Positions 18,039 through 25,870 of a stretch of 33,080 nucleotides of DNA are shown here, piece after piece. Source of the stretch: Bacteroidota bacterium (GTDB lineage Bacteria > Bacteroidota > Bacteroidia > Chitinophagales > Chitinophagaceae). Made by a program: the position numbers and the translations under genes. Location: contig VBAS01000095.1 in NCBI GenBank assembly GCA_005882975.1, forward strand, positions 1 through 33,080. The letters run 5' to 3'. Within the stretch, counting starts at the first letter, position 1; every line of letters starts with the position of its first letter. The notes under the pieces were generated by a model, which was given only the letters and a program-made list of their open reading frames with translations, did no database searches and had not been told where the DNA came from.

Positions 18039-18954
18039 ACAAACGATCCTCCTTGTTTCATCTTTCCTTATCTATTTATTTGGACAATCTCAGGAGATCA
18101 GGGCAAGACTAACAGTCAACGTAAATAAGGATAAGATACCTACAACAGTCGATAGAAAAATTTTCCAGACGCTTCAGGCGGGTCTTACAAATTTTGTCAA
18201 TAACAGGAAATGGACAAATGATGTTTTTCAACCAAATGAAAGGATACAATGCAATTTCCTTCTTAGCATAAATGATGTTGTTGGTACAAATGAATATCGG
18301 GCAACGCTTACTGTACAGGCAGCCCGTCCTGCTTACAACTCGACCTATCAGTGCCCACTGATAAATTATATGGATGAAACCATAGTTTTTAAATATGTTG
18401 AATTTCAGCCAATAGAATTTAATGAGAACCGTGTGCAGGGAAATGATCCTTTGGTTGCAAACTTAACCGCTGTATTTGCATACTGGGTAAATATTATCCT
18501 AGGATTTGATTATGATTCATTTTCTCTAAGAGGAGGTGATCCTTATTTTATCAAAGCACAAAATATTGTGAACAATGCACCGGAATCGAGTGAAATTTCC
18601 GGTTGGAAAAATTATGAAAATCAACGAAACCGTTACTGGCTCGCAGAAAATATAAATAACAACAGGTTTGCACTTTTTCATGATGCCATTTATTTGTATT
18701 ATAGAAATGGAATGGATCTGTTGTATGAAAATGAAGAAGAGGCAAGGAATGGAGTTCTAAATTGTCTTAATTATTTGTCCACTATAAACAAAGAGAATCC
18801 CAATTCTATGATCATGCAATTCTTTTTCCAGGGAAGAAGCAATGAATTGGTAAAGGTTTTCAGCAAGGCAAAAAAAGATGTAAAGGACCGCGCCTTAAAT
18901 CACTTATTGAAATTGGATGTTACGAATGCCCGTATATATAACGACCTGAAATGA
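18031..18954 (+). CDS. DUF4835 family exported protein
   Basis: 307 residues from the ATG at 18031, which overlaps the coaBC stop by 8 bases; the frame is open further upstream inside coaBC, but that sequence is not family-like. A signal peptide (MLRQTILLVSSFLIYLFGQS) is followed by a soluble domain with TVNVNKDKIPTTVDRKIFQT, FLLSINDVVGTNEYRATLTV and NNRFALFHDAIYLYYRNGMD. This matches the Bacteroidota-only DUF4835 family, which almost always follows coaBC. It is periplasmic or outer-membrane associated, and its function is unknown. The next gene overlaps by four bases (ATGA), implying translational coupling. Confidence 0.9.
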   Translation: MLRQTILLVSSFLIYLFGQSQEIRARLTVNVNKDKIPTTVDRKIFQTLQAGLTNFVNNRKWTNDVFQPNERIQCNFLLSINDVVGTNEYRATLTVQAARPAYNSTYQCPLINYMDETIVFKYVEFQPIEFNENRVQGNDPLVANLTAVFAYWVNIILGFDYDSFSLRGGDPYFIKAQNIVNNAPESSEISGWKNYENQRNRYWLAENINNNRFALFHDAIYLYYRNGMDLLYENEEEARNGVLNCLNYLSTINKENPNSMIMQFFFQGRSNELVKVFSKAKKDVKDRALNHLLKLDVTNARIYNDLK

Positions 18955-19364
18955 GATTCTTCCTTTTTATAATTATCACTTTAAACTTTGCATGTATAAA
19001 AGGGAACAAAATTCCTAAGGATGTGATACCGCAAAATCAAATGCGTAAGATAATGTGGGATCTAATGCGTGCAGACGCTTATGTAACCGATTTTGTAATG
19101 AAAGATAGTACCCGAAATCAGAAAGAAGAGAGTACAAAACTTTATGAAAGGATTTTTGATATTCATGCCACCACTCTGGAGACCTTCAAAAAGAGTCTTG
19201 TATTTTACCAAAGCAGGCCCGACCTCTTTAAAGCAATAAGTGATTCCCTTCGCGTTGATGAACAAAGATCCCAACAGTATCCTGCTGAAAAAAAGTCTCA
19301 AATAATTGACACTACGCTCAGAAAAATGAGATTTAATAAGAAGCTGATCGAAAAGAAGCCATAA
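18951..19364 (+). CDS. DUF4296 family lipoprotein
   Basis: 137 residues. A lipoprotein signal ([15 protein letters not shown], Cys15) is followed by a helical domain: [20 protein letters not shown] and [20 protein letters not shown]. This pattern is the Bacteroidota DUF4296 family, small exported proteins of unknown role. It overlaps the DUF4835 gene by four bases at ATGA, so both probably come from the coaBC message. No catalytic residues can be named. Confidence 0.85.
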   Translation: MRFFLFIIITLNFACIKGNKIPKDVIPQNQMRKIMWDLMRADAYVTDFVMKDSTRNQKEESTKLYERIFDIHATTLETFKKSLVFYQSRPDLFKAISDSLRVDEQRSQQYPAEKKSQIIDTTLRKMRFNKKLIEKKP

Positions 19365-19402
19365 ATTACCTCTACGTATTTTTGTTTAATAAATTTTTTG
19401 CT

Positions 19403-20101
19403 ATGAATAAAATTGTAAGTGGAGCGGATGAGGCAATTCATGATATTAATAGTGGTGCTACTATAATGTTAGGTGGATTTGGACTTAGTGGTATTCCGGA
19501 AAATTGTATTAATGCATTGAAACGTAAAGGCTGTACTGATCTTATTTGTATATCCAACAATGCGGGTGTCGATGATTTTGGATTAGGGTTGTTGCTAAAA
19601 ACAAGACAAATAAAAAAAATGCTAAGTTCCTATGTTGGAGAAAATGAAGAATTTGAAAGGCAATTATTGAGTGGGGAACTTGAAGTTGACTTAATACCAC
19701 AGGGAACGTTAGCAACAAGGATCCAGATGGCCGGCATGGGAATACCGGCTTTTTTTACCCCAGCGGGTTTCGGAACAGAAGTAGCGGCAGGAAAAGAACT
19801 AAGAGAGTTTAATGGTAAAAAGTATTTAATGGAGAAAGCTCTTCATGCCGATTTTGCAATTGTGAAAGCATGGAAAGGAGACAGGTTCGGCAATCTTGTA
19901 TTTAGAAAAACTACAAGAAATTTTTCAACATCCATGGCCAAAGCAGGAAATATCACAATAGTGGAGGTCGAAGAATTAGTTGAACCGGGAGAATTAGATC
20001 CCGATCACATTCATGTAGCGGGAATTTATGTACATAGAATTTTCCAGGGTAGTAATTATGAAAAAAGAATAGAAAGAAGAACTGTTCAAATTAAAAACTG
20101 A
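19403..20101 (+). CDS. scoA: 3-oxoacid CoA-transferase, subunit A
   Basis: 232 residues from the ATG at 19403; the frame is open from a TTG at 19382, but the family begins at [12 protein letters not shown]. The CoA-binding glycine loop is [13 protein letters not shown], with [16 protein letters not shown] and [14 protein letters not shown] following, all typical of the alpha subunit of succinyl-CoA:3-ketoacid CoA-transferase. It moves CoA from succinyl-CoA to acetoacetate in ketone-body or leucine breakdown. A TATTTTTG box at 19377-19384 resembles a -7 element. Subunit B follows 13 bases later; both are needed. Confidence 0.94.
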   Translation: MNKIVSGADEAIHDINSGATIMLGGFGLSGIPENCINALKRKGCTDLICISNNAGVDDFGLGLLLKTRQIKKMLSSYVGENEEFERQLLSGELEVDLIPQGTLATRIQMAGMGIPAFFTPAGFGTEVAAGKELREFNGKKYLMEKALHADFAIVKAWKGDRFGNLVFRKTTRNFSTSMAKAGNITIVEVEELVEPGELDPDHIHVAGIYVHRIFQGSNYEKRIERRTVQIKN

Positions 20102-20114
20102 TCAAGCAAAATTT

Positions 20115-20786
20115 ATGGCTATCGATAAATATGGAATTGCAAAAAGAATTGCCCAGGAGCTTAAAGACGGAATGTATGTAAATCTCGGGATTGGTATACC
20201 AACTCTTGTTGCCAACTTTATTCCACATGGAATCAGTATTATGCTTCAGAGTGAAAATGGAATGCTTGGCATGGGCCCTTACCCGGTAGAAGAAAATATC
20301 GATGCGGATCTTATAAATGCCGGCAAAGAGACGGTAACGATTTTACCCGGTGGCGCTTTTTTTGACAGTGCCGAAAGTTTTGGAATGATAAGAGCGGGTA
20401 AAGTTGACTTAACAGTATTAGGTGCTATGGAAGTAAGTGAAACCGGTGATATTGCTAACTGGAAAATTCCGGGGAAGATGGTGAAGGGAATGGGAGGTGC
20501 CATGGATCTTGTCGCAAGTGCCCGAAATATTATAGTAGCAATGATGCATACAAATCCCAAAGGGGAATCGAAATTATTACCTGCATGTCAATTACCACTT
20601 ACAGGAGTAAGATGTGTAAAGAAAATAGTTACCGATCTGGCGGTTCTTGACATTACTTCAAATGGATTTAAATTAATAGAGAGAGCTCCGGGTGTTAGTG
20701 TTGAAGAAATTGTGTCAAAAACTGCGGGTAAATTAATTATCGAAGGTGATATTCCGGAAATGAAATTTGAAATGCGAAATCATTAA
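20115..20786 (+). CDS. scoB: 3-oxoacid CoA-transferase, subunit B
   Basis: 223 residues. The catalytic Glu47 lies in the family signature [12 protein letters not shown], which forms the glutamyl-CoA intermediate. [17 protein letters not shown] precedes it, and [20 protein letters not shown] and [18 protein letters not shown] follow as usual. It pairs with the upstream alpha subunit 13 bases away. Its stop codon overlaps the stop of the convergent response regulator gene by four bases (TTAA), so the two transcripts must overlap. The start ATG fits relatives ([20 protein letters not shown]). Confidence 0.95.
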   Translation: MAIDKYGIAKRIAQELKDGMYVNLGIGIPTLVANFIPHGISIMLQSENGMLGMGPYPVEENIDADLINAGKETVTILPGGAFFDSAESFGMIRAGKVDLTVLGAMEVSETGDIANWKIPGKMVKGMGGAMDLVASARNIIVAMMHTNPKGESKLLPACQLPLTGVRCVKKIVTDLAVLDITSNGFKLIERAPGVSVEEIVSKTAGKLIIEGDIPEMKFEMRNH

Positions 20787-21433
20787 TCGACAAGATTATT
20801 TTTAACAGCAAAGAATACCAGGCCCGCTGTATTCCGGCTTCCAAATCTTTCCATTAACCTGTCTTTGATTGCTTCAACAGTTCTCGCACTGATCTCCATT
20901 TTTTGAGCAATTTCCTGTGCAGTAAATTCCATGCAGATGAAACGAAGCACATCTCTTTCTTTATCGTTCATGGTAATTTCACTAGTGAGAGAAGGAACGA
21001 CTTTCTGACGGGCATGCGAACGTTTTAGTAAAATGCGGTTGACAAAATTATTCAGATAGTATCCTTTTTCGTAAACGTCCATTATAGCTCTTCTTATTTC
21101 CTGGGGTTCGGCATTTTTAAGCAAGTAACCATTCGCTCCGTTTTCCATCATGTGATAAACGAATCTTTCATCTTCATACATAGTAAGAACCACAACTTTA
21201 ATTTGGGGGTATTGTTTGCTAACGATCTTGGTGGCTTCCATTCCATCTTTTCCCGGCATTCGAAGATCCATCAATATCACATCAGGCTCATTACCGGAAA
21301 TTCCTTTTATTAATTCTTCACCATTTTCCGCTTCAAGTACAAATTTTATATTAGTATAGGGTCGGAGTGAAAGGATAACTCCTTTGCGGAAAATTTTATG
21401 ATCATCTGCAATTGCTACTTTAATAATCCCCAT
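20783..21433 (-). CDS. LuxR/NarL-type response regulator (module 1)
   Basis: 216 residues: receiver domain (about 3-120; [13 protein letters not shown], phospho-acceptor Asp56 in [20 protein letters not shown]) and a C-terminal LuxR helix-turn-helix (about 150-215; [20 protein letters not shown] then [13 protein letters not shown]). It would bind DNA as a dimer when phosphorylated, most likely by the HisKA_3 kinase encoded 67 bases upstream in the same direction. It is the last gene of the leftward module made of multi-TM protein, kinase and regulator. Its target may be the GTACTTGTAC-containing intergenic regions nearby, but that is inference. Confidence 0.94.
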   Translation of the reverse strand: MGIIKVAIADDHKIFRKGVILSLRPYTNIKFVLEAENGEELIKGISGNEPDVILMDLRMPGKDGMEATKIVSKQYPQIKVVVLTMYEDERFVYHMMENGANGYLLKNAEPQEIRRAIMDVYEKGYYLNNFVNRILLKRSHARQKVVPSLTSEITMNDKERDVLRFICMEFTAQEIAQKMEISARTVEAIKDRLMERFGSRNTAGLVFFAVKNNLVD

Positions 21434-21500
21434 AGATATCAGATTGCACCAAATTATTATAATTCAAAGTCCGGAAGATAAATATATTTCTGAATAACAT

Positions 21501-22328
21501 TTATGAACTATATGGTTCGTCTTTAGGTACTTCGATCGTTACTTTATAATAGGTTTGCGAAATATCCTTTTCAAAAAGGATTTCACCCTGTAACAAACGA
21601 ATGCGGCTACCGATATTTTTTAACCCCAAACCAATATTGCTCTTATTTAATTTTTCAAAATCAGACTGTACAATACCGCGGCCATCATGATGTATACGAA
21701 GATAAAACTTGTCGGCATGCACATTCTGAGTTAAATGGATAAAACTTGAATTGCTATGCTTCAGAATATTATTGATAAGTTCCTGTATGATACGGAAAAC
21801 AAGTAATTCTTTTTCTGGCTTTAGCCTGTCTTTATAATCATGAAATCGCTGACTGGCATTTACTGTACCGCTACCACTAATTTTTTGAAACAAATCATTG
21901 ATCGCTGATTCCAACCCAAAGTTTTTAAGCGTTGGAGGCATCAGGTCATGACTTATATTTCTAATTAATTGAATAGTGTCATCAATGATCTGTCTTGCCT
22001 GGAAAATACTTTGAAGCTGGTTTACTTTATCCTGGTTTACAAGATTCTCATTTAAATAGAGTCTTGCAGTAGCCAATAATGGGCCGGCATCATCATGCAG
22101 GTCTGCCGCCAGGCGTTGACGTTCTTCCTCCTGCATTTTGATGGAAGCATTCAACATCATTTTTTGCTGTTCAATTTCCATTTGTTGCAGTTTTTGCTGG
22201 AAGCGCTGCACCCTGCGCTGATGCATAATAATAAATACCACAAGTCCGATAGTAAGAACAAGCATCCCGATAGTGCCCAGGAATAACGCCGTGGTGGTAG
22301 AAGAATTTGTGGCTTGTAGTAAAAACAT
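21501..22328 (-). CDS. HisKA_3-type sensor histidine kinase (module 1)
   Basis: 275 residues. One N-terminal membrane helix (about 13-35), a coiled-coil (about 40-70), a HisKA_3 dimerisation domain with phospho-acceptor His78 in AADLHDDAGPLLA, and a HATPase_c domain (ELINNILKHSNSSF, HHDGRGI, NIGLGLKNIGSRI). This is the NarX/LiaS/DesK-like kinase class that pairs with LuxR-type regulators. It has almost no extracytoplasmic part, so sensing is probably done by the multi-TM protein encoded 24 bases upstream. The regulator gene follows 67 bases downstream. Confidence 0.93.
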   Translation of the reverse strand: MFLLQATNSSTTTALFLGTIGMLVLTIGLVVFIIMHQRRVQRFQQKLQQMEIEQQKMMLNASIKMQEEERQRLAADLHDDAGPLLATARLYLNENLVNQDKVNQLQSIFQARQIIDDTIQLIRNISHDLMPPTLKNFGLESAINDLFQKISGSGTVNASQRFHDYKDRLKPEKELLVFRIIQELINNILKHSNSSFIHLTQNVHADKFYLRIHHDGRGIVQSDFEKLNKSNIGLGLKNIGSRIRLLQGEILFEKDISQTYYKVTIEVPKDEPYSS

Positions 22329-22352
22329 AATTTGATAATAAAGGGTGGTGGA

Positions 22353-23015
22353 TTAAATCATGTCAAGATTTGGAAAATTTTTAGGATGATTAAGGATATG
22401 GTTAACCGGATGCTTTTTGTACATATAAATAGAGAATGCGAATAATAAATTCTTAATAATCTCAGCCACAAAAGTCATATTACCGAATCTATTGATTTCG
22501 TCAGGAGTAAGATTATTAATGAGAATATAAAAGAAGAATGACCCACCTAAATATATCATGATTCCCACTGCTATCCAGAAAGTATAATGATTATATATGT
22601 ATATGTCCTTTATGTATTTAGAAAATTCATAAAAGAAATAGAAAATGTAAATAAAAAGTAAGATTGTTTCTATACCAATAGGGATGCTATCTAATCTCTT
22701 AAAAGTAGTTGTCGTAACAAAGAATATTTGGAAAATAATAAACAACACAGAGGCTATCAGAATCAAAATTTTGAACACCTTCTTTTGAATATGAAGCCAA
22801 AAAATGTAAGTGAAAAAAGAATACTCTAATAATGTATAAAATGCCTGAATATATTTGCGAAGGTCTTTAGGAGTTTCATAATAGACCATTAAATATCCAA
22901 AAAAAACCAACCCGTATAACGCCAAGGTTACTGGTATTCTATCTTTTAGCTTAGATCGAAATAGCAGAAATGCAAGTGGGAGAATTAAGTACGAATATGT
23001 TACTGGTAAATACAA
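22353..23015 (-). CDS. Multi-TM membrane protein, probable sensor partner (module 1)
   Basis: About 220 residues with six to seven hydrophobic helices and short loops; not a family I can name. It is similar to the protein at 28063-28758, clearest near the C-terminus (YTFWIAVGIMIYLGGSFFFY against PFWIVMGLTLYTSVNFLIFL). Both stand directly before a HisKA_3 kinase gene. The start is uncertain: the frame has no ATG here. It could start at TTG 23015, but upstream codons (NPNLEKLL) resemble the N-terminus of the paralogue, and an ATT at 23048 is possible. I infer it senses a signal in or across the membrane and controls the kinase. Confidence 0.75.
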   Translation of the reverse strand: MYLPVTYSYLILPLAFLLFRSKLKDRIPVTLALYGLVFFGYLMVYYETPKDLRKYIQAFYTLLEYSFFTYIFWLHIQKKVFKILILIASVLFIIFQIFFVTTTTFKRLDSIPIGIETILLFIYIFYFFYEFSKYIKDIYIYNHYTFWIAVGIMIYLGGSFFFYILINNLTPDEINRFGNMTFVAEIIKNLLFAFSIYMYKKHPVNHILNHPKNFPNLDMI

Positions 23016-23241
23016 AAGCTTTTCTAAATTTGGATTTGAACCAAAAATAGAAAAACTTTAGTTAGATTTTTAATACTTTGGGGATTATTCTTCCCAAATA
23101 GTAATTAAGATATCATTCTCCCAAGCTCTCTTTACATTCTTTTTCATAACACTAGTTTTTAGCCTTAAGATTAATTGTAAGGTAAAAGTTGCCCAAACAA
23201 AGAGGGTTTTCAAGGGAGAGGAGTTAGAATGCTACTGCCAT

Positions 23242-23282
23242 AATCGGATGAAACGATATACCAGAGAGACTTTCATCCGATT
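23242..23282. other. Perfect 12-bp inverted repeat with 17-base loop
   Basis: AATCGGATGAAA (23242-23253) and TTTCATCCGATT (23271-23282) are exact reverse complements. There is no T run after it on the plus strand. It lies 227 bases before the module 1 membrane-protein gene and immediately before the ACAAGTACTTGT palindrome. It may be an RNA hairpin of the module 1 leader or a wide operator. Confidence 0.55.
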
Positions 23283-23284
23283 TA

Positions 23285-23313
23285 ACAAGTACTTGTACTA
23301 CTCAAATACGAGT
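23285..23313. promoter_or_regulatory. Operator-like site A: ACAAGTACTTGT palindrome and TACGAGT
   Basis: ACAAGTACTTGT (23285-23296) is a perfect palindrome and contains most of GTACTTGTAC (23289-23298). A half-site pair ACTTGTA (23291-23297) and TACGAGT (23307-23313) forms an imperfect inverted repeat with one mismatch. The same 10-mer is at 25719-25728 and, inverted, at 29990-29999. Confidence 0.5.
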
Positions 23314-23456
23314 AAAAATTCTAGGTATTTTTAGTATTTTTACGGGTATAAAAATAGGATGTTTACTTGAAATTATCCGATTTTTCAGACACTTGTTAAC
23401 AGATGTGGAAAACAGGCGTGTTATATGGGAGAAAACTTGAACTCAAAGAAGAAAAG

Positions 23457-23672
23457 AAGTTGATTGACTGCGGAGTTCGCAATGGTCTTCAAAGGATAAT
23501 GTGATTTCTTTTTTTGGACGGTTTTTCCCGATTGAGATCGGGATTAGGACATTGGATATTGAGGGAGCTAATCCTCGTCAATCAACTTGATTCAAATGTA
23601 GAAAGGCATTCCAACGACTGCAAGAGCAAATCTGCTCAACTTTATTGTTATGGTTTTTACTAACGGGGTCGT
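23457..23672 (+). ncRNA. Structured GGA-rich element A, putative small RNA or RNA leader
   Basis: Domain 1 is closed by a perfect 12-bp helix: AAGTTGATTGAC (23457-23468) with GTCAATCAACTT (23577-23588). It contains a small hairpin (TGCG 23469-23472, CGCA 23478-23481, GGAG at the loop edge), a core block CAAAGGAT...ATTTC T-run GGACGGTTT (23490-23524), a hairpin CCCGAT/ATCGGG (23527-23542), GGACATTGGA (23547-23556) and GGATTAG/CTAATCC (23541-23547 with 23568-23574). The last two hairpins overlap, so they are alternatives. Domain 2 is closed by ACGAC/GTCGT (23614-23618, 23668-23672) and holds CAAGAGCAAA and TTATGGTTTTTACT. Seven GGA triplets lie in the first 132 bases. A second copy is at 25427-25643 in the same position before another orphan regulator. 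Strand is inferred from the GGA bias and from the direction of the downstream gene. Confidence 0.65.
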
Positions 23673-23884
23673 AGATATACAATAAACATATAGGATTGTT
23701 TGTATGGTAGATTTTGAAGAATGGATATTTAAGACAACAGCTAGGAACTTTACCTAATTAATATTTTAGCTATAATTTTTTGATTTGAAATAATTTGTTC
23801 GCATGCCTTCAAAATTTATTGATTATAAAAAAGGAGTATTTTCGTCCGGCTTTTACTTAACCCCATTAAAGCGAACCACAACAC

Positions 23885-24541
23885 ATGACTGCTGATCAAA
23901 TCAAAGTTGCTATTGCCGATGACCATAAAATATTTCGTGATGGAATAAAAATGGCGCTGCGAGATAAGGAATACCTGAAAATACTTTGGGAGGCTGAAGA
24001 TGGAAAAGATCTGATGCACAAACTGAAGATCAAGATGCCTGATGTTATATTAATGGATATCCGTATGCCTGAAGTAGACGGTATAAATGCCATCAGCCTT
24101 ATCAGGAAGGAGTATGAAGCATTGAAAATAATTGTTCTTACAATGTATGACGACCAGGAAATGATCACTAAGATGATGGAAATGGGCGCAAATGCATATT
24201 TAACCAAGACAACTGATCCCGAAGAAATATACCAGGCGATACTTACTTGTATGAATGATGACTTTTATTTTAATGACCTGGTAAATAAAGCTGTGCTGCT
24301 TAAGCTGCAACATAAAAAGAAAGTACGGCAATTTTATCCCAATCCCGTCAAACTTTCAGAAAAGGAAATAAAGATCCTAAAACTGATCGCTGAGGACAAA
24401 ACAACAGAAGAGATCTCAAAAGAAGTATTTCTTAGTCCCCGTACTATTGAAACGATACGTCAAAACATGAAACAAAAGGTTGGCGCTAAGACTATAGCTG
24501 GGCTGGTGATGTATGCCATGCGTAACAAGCTATTAGAATAA
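23885..24541 (+). CDS. Orphan LuxR/NarL-type response regulator downstream of element A
   Basis: 218 residues: receiver ([18 protein letters not shown], phospho-acceptor Asp58 in ILMDIRMPEVDG, Lys in AYLTKTTDPEE) and LuxR helix-turn-helix (about 152-218; KEIKILKLIAEDKTTEEISK then LSPRTIETIRQNM). No kinase gene is adjacent in the same direction, so its partner could be either of the two HisKA_3 kinases of the island. The structured element 23457-23672 lies 212 bases upstream, and a near-consensus -7 box (TATTTTCG, 23837) lies about 40 bases upstream. A methyltransferase gene follows after 58 bases and may be co-transcribed. Confidence 0.93.
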   Translation: MTADQIKVAIADDHKIFRDGIKMALRDKEYLKILWEAEDGKDLMHKLKIKMPDVILMDIRMPEVDGINAISLIRKEYEALKIIVLTMYDDQEMITKMMEMGANAYLTKTTDPEEIYQAILTCMNDDFYFNDLVNKAVLLKLQHKKKVRQFYPNPVKLSEKEIKILKLIAEDKTTEEISKEVFLSPRTIETIRQNMKQKVGAKTIAGLVMYAMRNKLLE

Positions 24542-24599
24542 ATAGATATTTAAAGTCGCCATATCTTAAGAAATCATTCTATATCTATAAAAAATTCTC

Positions 24600-25361
24600 A
24601 TGCCCCAAAATCTTAAGCCTGAAAACGTCAACAATTCTTTTTTTGACGGGTATTATAAGGATATCTGGCGGCAAATTTTTCCTGATAAAACGACAAAGGC
24701 TGAAGTTGATTTTATAGTGGAAGAAGCCAGGCTGAGTTCCCAAAGTACTATTCTTGATCTAATGTGTGGTTATGGCCGGCATGCTCTTGAATTTGCAAGG
24801 CGAAAAATCAATGTAACGGCGGTAGATAATCTTCCAGATTATATTAATGAAATCAAAGAAAAGAGCGTCTCCGAAGAATTATCACTTCAATGTATTTGTA
24901 CCGACGTTTTAGAAATGCAGATGGACCAGGAATATGACGCGGTTATCTGCATGGGTAATAGCTTGCAGTTTTTTGACGAAGAAGATGTGATTCGTTTGCT
25001 TTCAAACATATCTGAACATTTAAAAGCCAAGGGAAAGGTTTTTATTAATACATGGTCCATTGCGGAAATAGCAATGAATAGTTTTAAAGAAAAAAGCTGG
25101 AGCAGGATAGGGGGGCTTCTTTTTTTAACTGACTCAAAATTTCTTTTTCAACCCACAAGAATAGAAACAAACAGCATTATCATAACCGATGGCGGTGAGA
25201 AAGAGGAAAAAAAAGGAATTGATTTTATTTATAGCATTTCAGAATTGGAATCCATGTTTAATAAAACTGGTTTTCAATTAAAAGAAGTTTACAGTATTCC
25301 CGGTAAGAAGCGATTCACCGTTGGTGAACCAAGAGCTTACATAGTTGCTGAAAAAAAATAA
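24600..25361 (+). CDS. Class I SAM-dependent methyltransferase
   Basis: 253 residues. Motif I is ILDLMCGYGRHALEFARR (about 53-70), motif II region VTAVDNLPDYI, then YDAVICMGNSLQFFDEEDVI as the motif IV region. The C-terminal half (FLFQPTRIETNSIIITDGGE) fits the methyltransferase type 11/25 group of small-molecule enzymes. The substrate is unknown. It follows the orphan regulator by 58 bases in the same direction and is the only enzyme in the signalling island. It could modify a signal molecule or just be a passenger gene; the sequence does not decide. Confidence 0.87.
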   Translation: MPQNLKPENVNNSFFDGYYKDIWRQIFPDKTTKAEVDFIVEEARLSSQSTILDLMCGYGRHALEFARRKINVTAVDNLPDYINEIKEKSVSEELSLQCICTDVLEMQMDQEYDAVICMGNSLQFFDEEDVIRLLSNISEHLKAKGKVFINTWSIAEIAMNSFKEKSWSRIGGLLFLTDSKFLFQPTRIETNSIIITDGGEKEEKKGIDFIYSISELESMFNKTGFQLKEVYSIPGKKRFTVGEPRAYIVAEKK

Positions 25362-25426
25362 GCAACGAATTTCATTTTCTATCTCAGATTTTAAAAACGA
25401 GGAATTTTCAATAAAACATAAAAAAA

Positions 25427-25643
25427 GAAAGTTGACTGTCAGGAGACAGTGCGTTGGTTTTTACAAAGGATTTGGAAATTTCTTTTTTGGACGGTTTGGA
25501 CATTGGACGGTTTCGGATTGCGAAGTATGCACAGTGAGTCCGTATCAATCAACTTTCTGACGCAAAACTATTGTTGCACCGCATACGATACAAGAGCAAA
25601 ACTTCCTGATCTTTCAATTATGGTTTTTACTGATGCTATCGTA
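25427..25643 (+). ncRNA. Structured GGA-rich element B, paralogue of element A
   Basis: Same design as the element at 23457-23672 but diverged in sequence. The closing helix is AGAAAGTTGA (25426-25435) with TCAACTTTCT (25549-25558). The first hairpin is CTGTC-AGGA-GACAG (25436-25449). The core block CAAAGGAT...ATTTC T-run GGACGGTTT is at 25464-25497, GGACATTGGA at 25498-25507 and CGGATT/AGTCCG at 25514-25519 with 25537-25542. Domain 2 is closed by TACGATA/TATCGTA (25584-25590, 25637-25643), enclosing CAAGAGCAAA (25591-25600) and TTATGGTTTTTACT (25618-25631). Seven GGA triplets lie in the first 131 bases. It ends 227 bases before a second orphan regulator. The helices keep pairing while bases change, which supports an RNA. 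Confidence 0.65.
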
Positions 25644-25718
25644 AACTTCTCATTTGGCATTGAGTAGTTTTGCTTGCTTTCGTTTTATTACTTGTATATT
25701 CCACATACGTAAAATCAG

Positions 25719-25737
25719 GTACTTGTACTATGGTACA
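25719..25737. promoter_or_regulatory. Operator-like site B: GTACTTGTAC with nearby GTACA
   Basis: GTACTTGTAC at 25719-25728 is identical to site A, and the identity extends to GTACTTGTACTA. TGTAC (25725-25729 region) and GTACA (25733-25737) form an inverted repeat around TATG. It lies 143 bases before the ATG of the regulator at 25871 and 76 bases after RNA element B. Confidence 0.5.
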
Positions 25738-25870
25738 TGTTGCAGGAATTTTACAATTTGCACTTCGAACCTAATTAAGAAAATAAGTTTTAAAGAAAAG
25801 CGTTTATTTACTAACCAATATCCGATGGGATCGTACGATTTCATCAAAAATTTTTAAAATCAATCATTTC

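Larger units (their letters stand above)
23016..23884. other. Long intergenic region with hairpin, operator-like sites and RNA element A
   Basis: 869 bases without a protein gene, between the leftward module 1 and a rightward response regulator. It holds a perfect 12-bp hairpin (23242-23282), a 12-bp palindrome containing the shared 10-mer GTACTTGTAC (23285-23298), a direct repeat of ATCCGATT (23275-23282 and 23374-23381) and the structured element 23457-23672. A TATTTTCG at 23837-23844 is a near match to a -7 box for the regulator. The remaining sequence shows nothing I recognise. Confidence 0.7.
25362..25870. other. Intergenic region with RNA element B and operator-like site B
   Basis: 509 bases without a protein gene. 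It holds the structured element 25427-25643, the shared 10-mer GTACTTGTAC (25719-25728) inside GTACTTGTACTATGGTACA, another ACTTGTA at 25690-25696, and ACCTAATTAA (25769-25778), which also occurs at 23752-23761 after element A. Short frames across it are not gene-like. Confidence 0.65.

Noticed and set aside
23457-23588. Element A as a small transposon (MITE) with 12-bp terminal inverted repeats
   Set aside because: No target-site duplication flanks it, and the similarity to the second copy continues past the right inverted repeat to about 23672 with covarying helices, which a MITE would not show.
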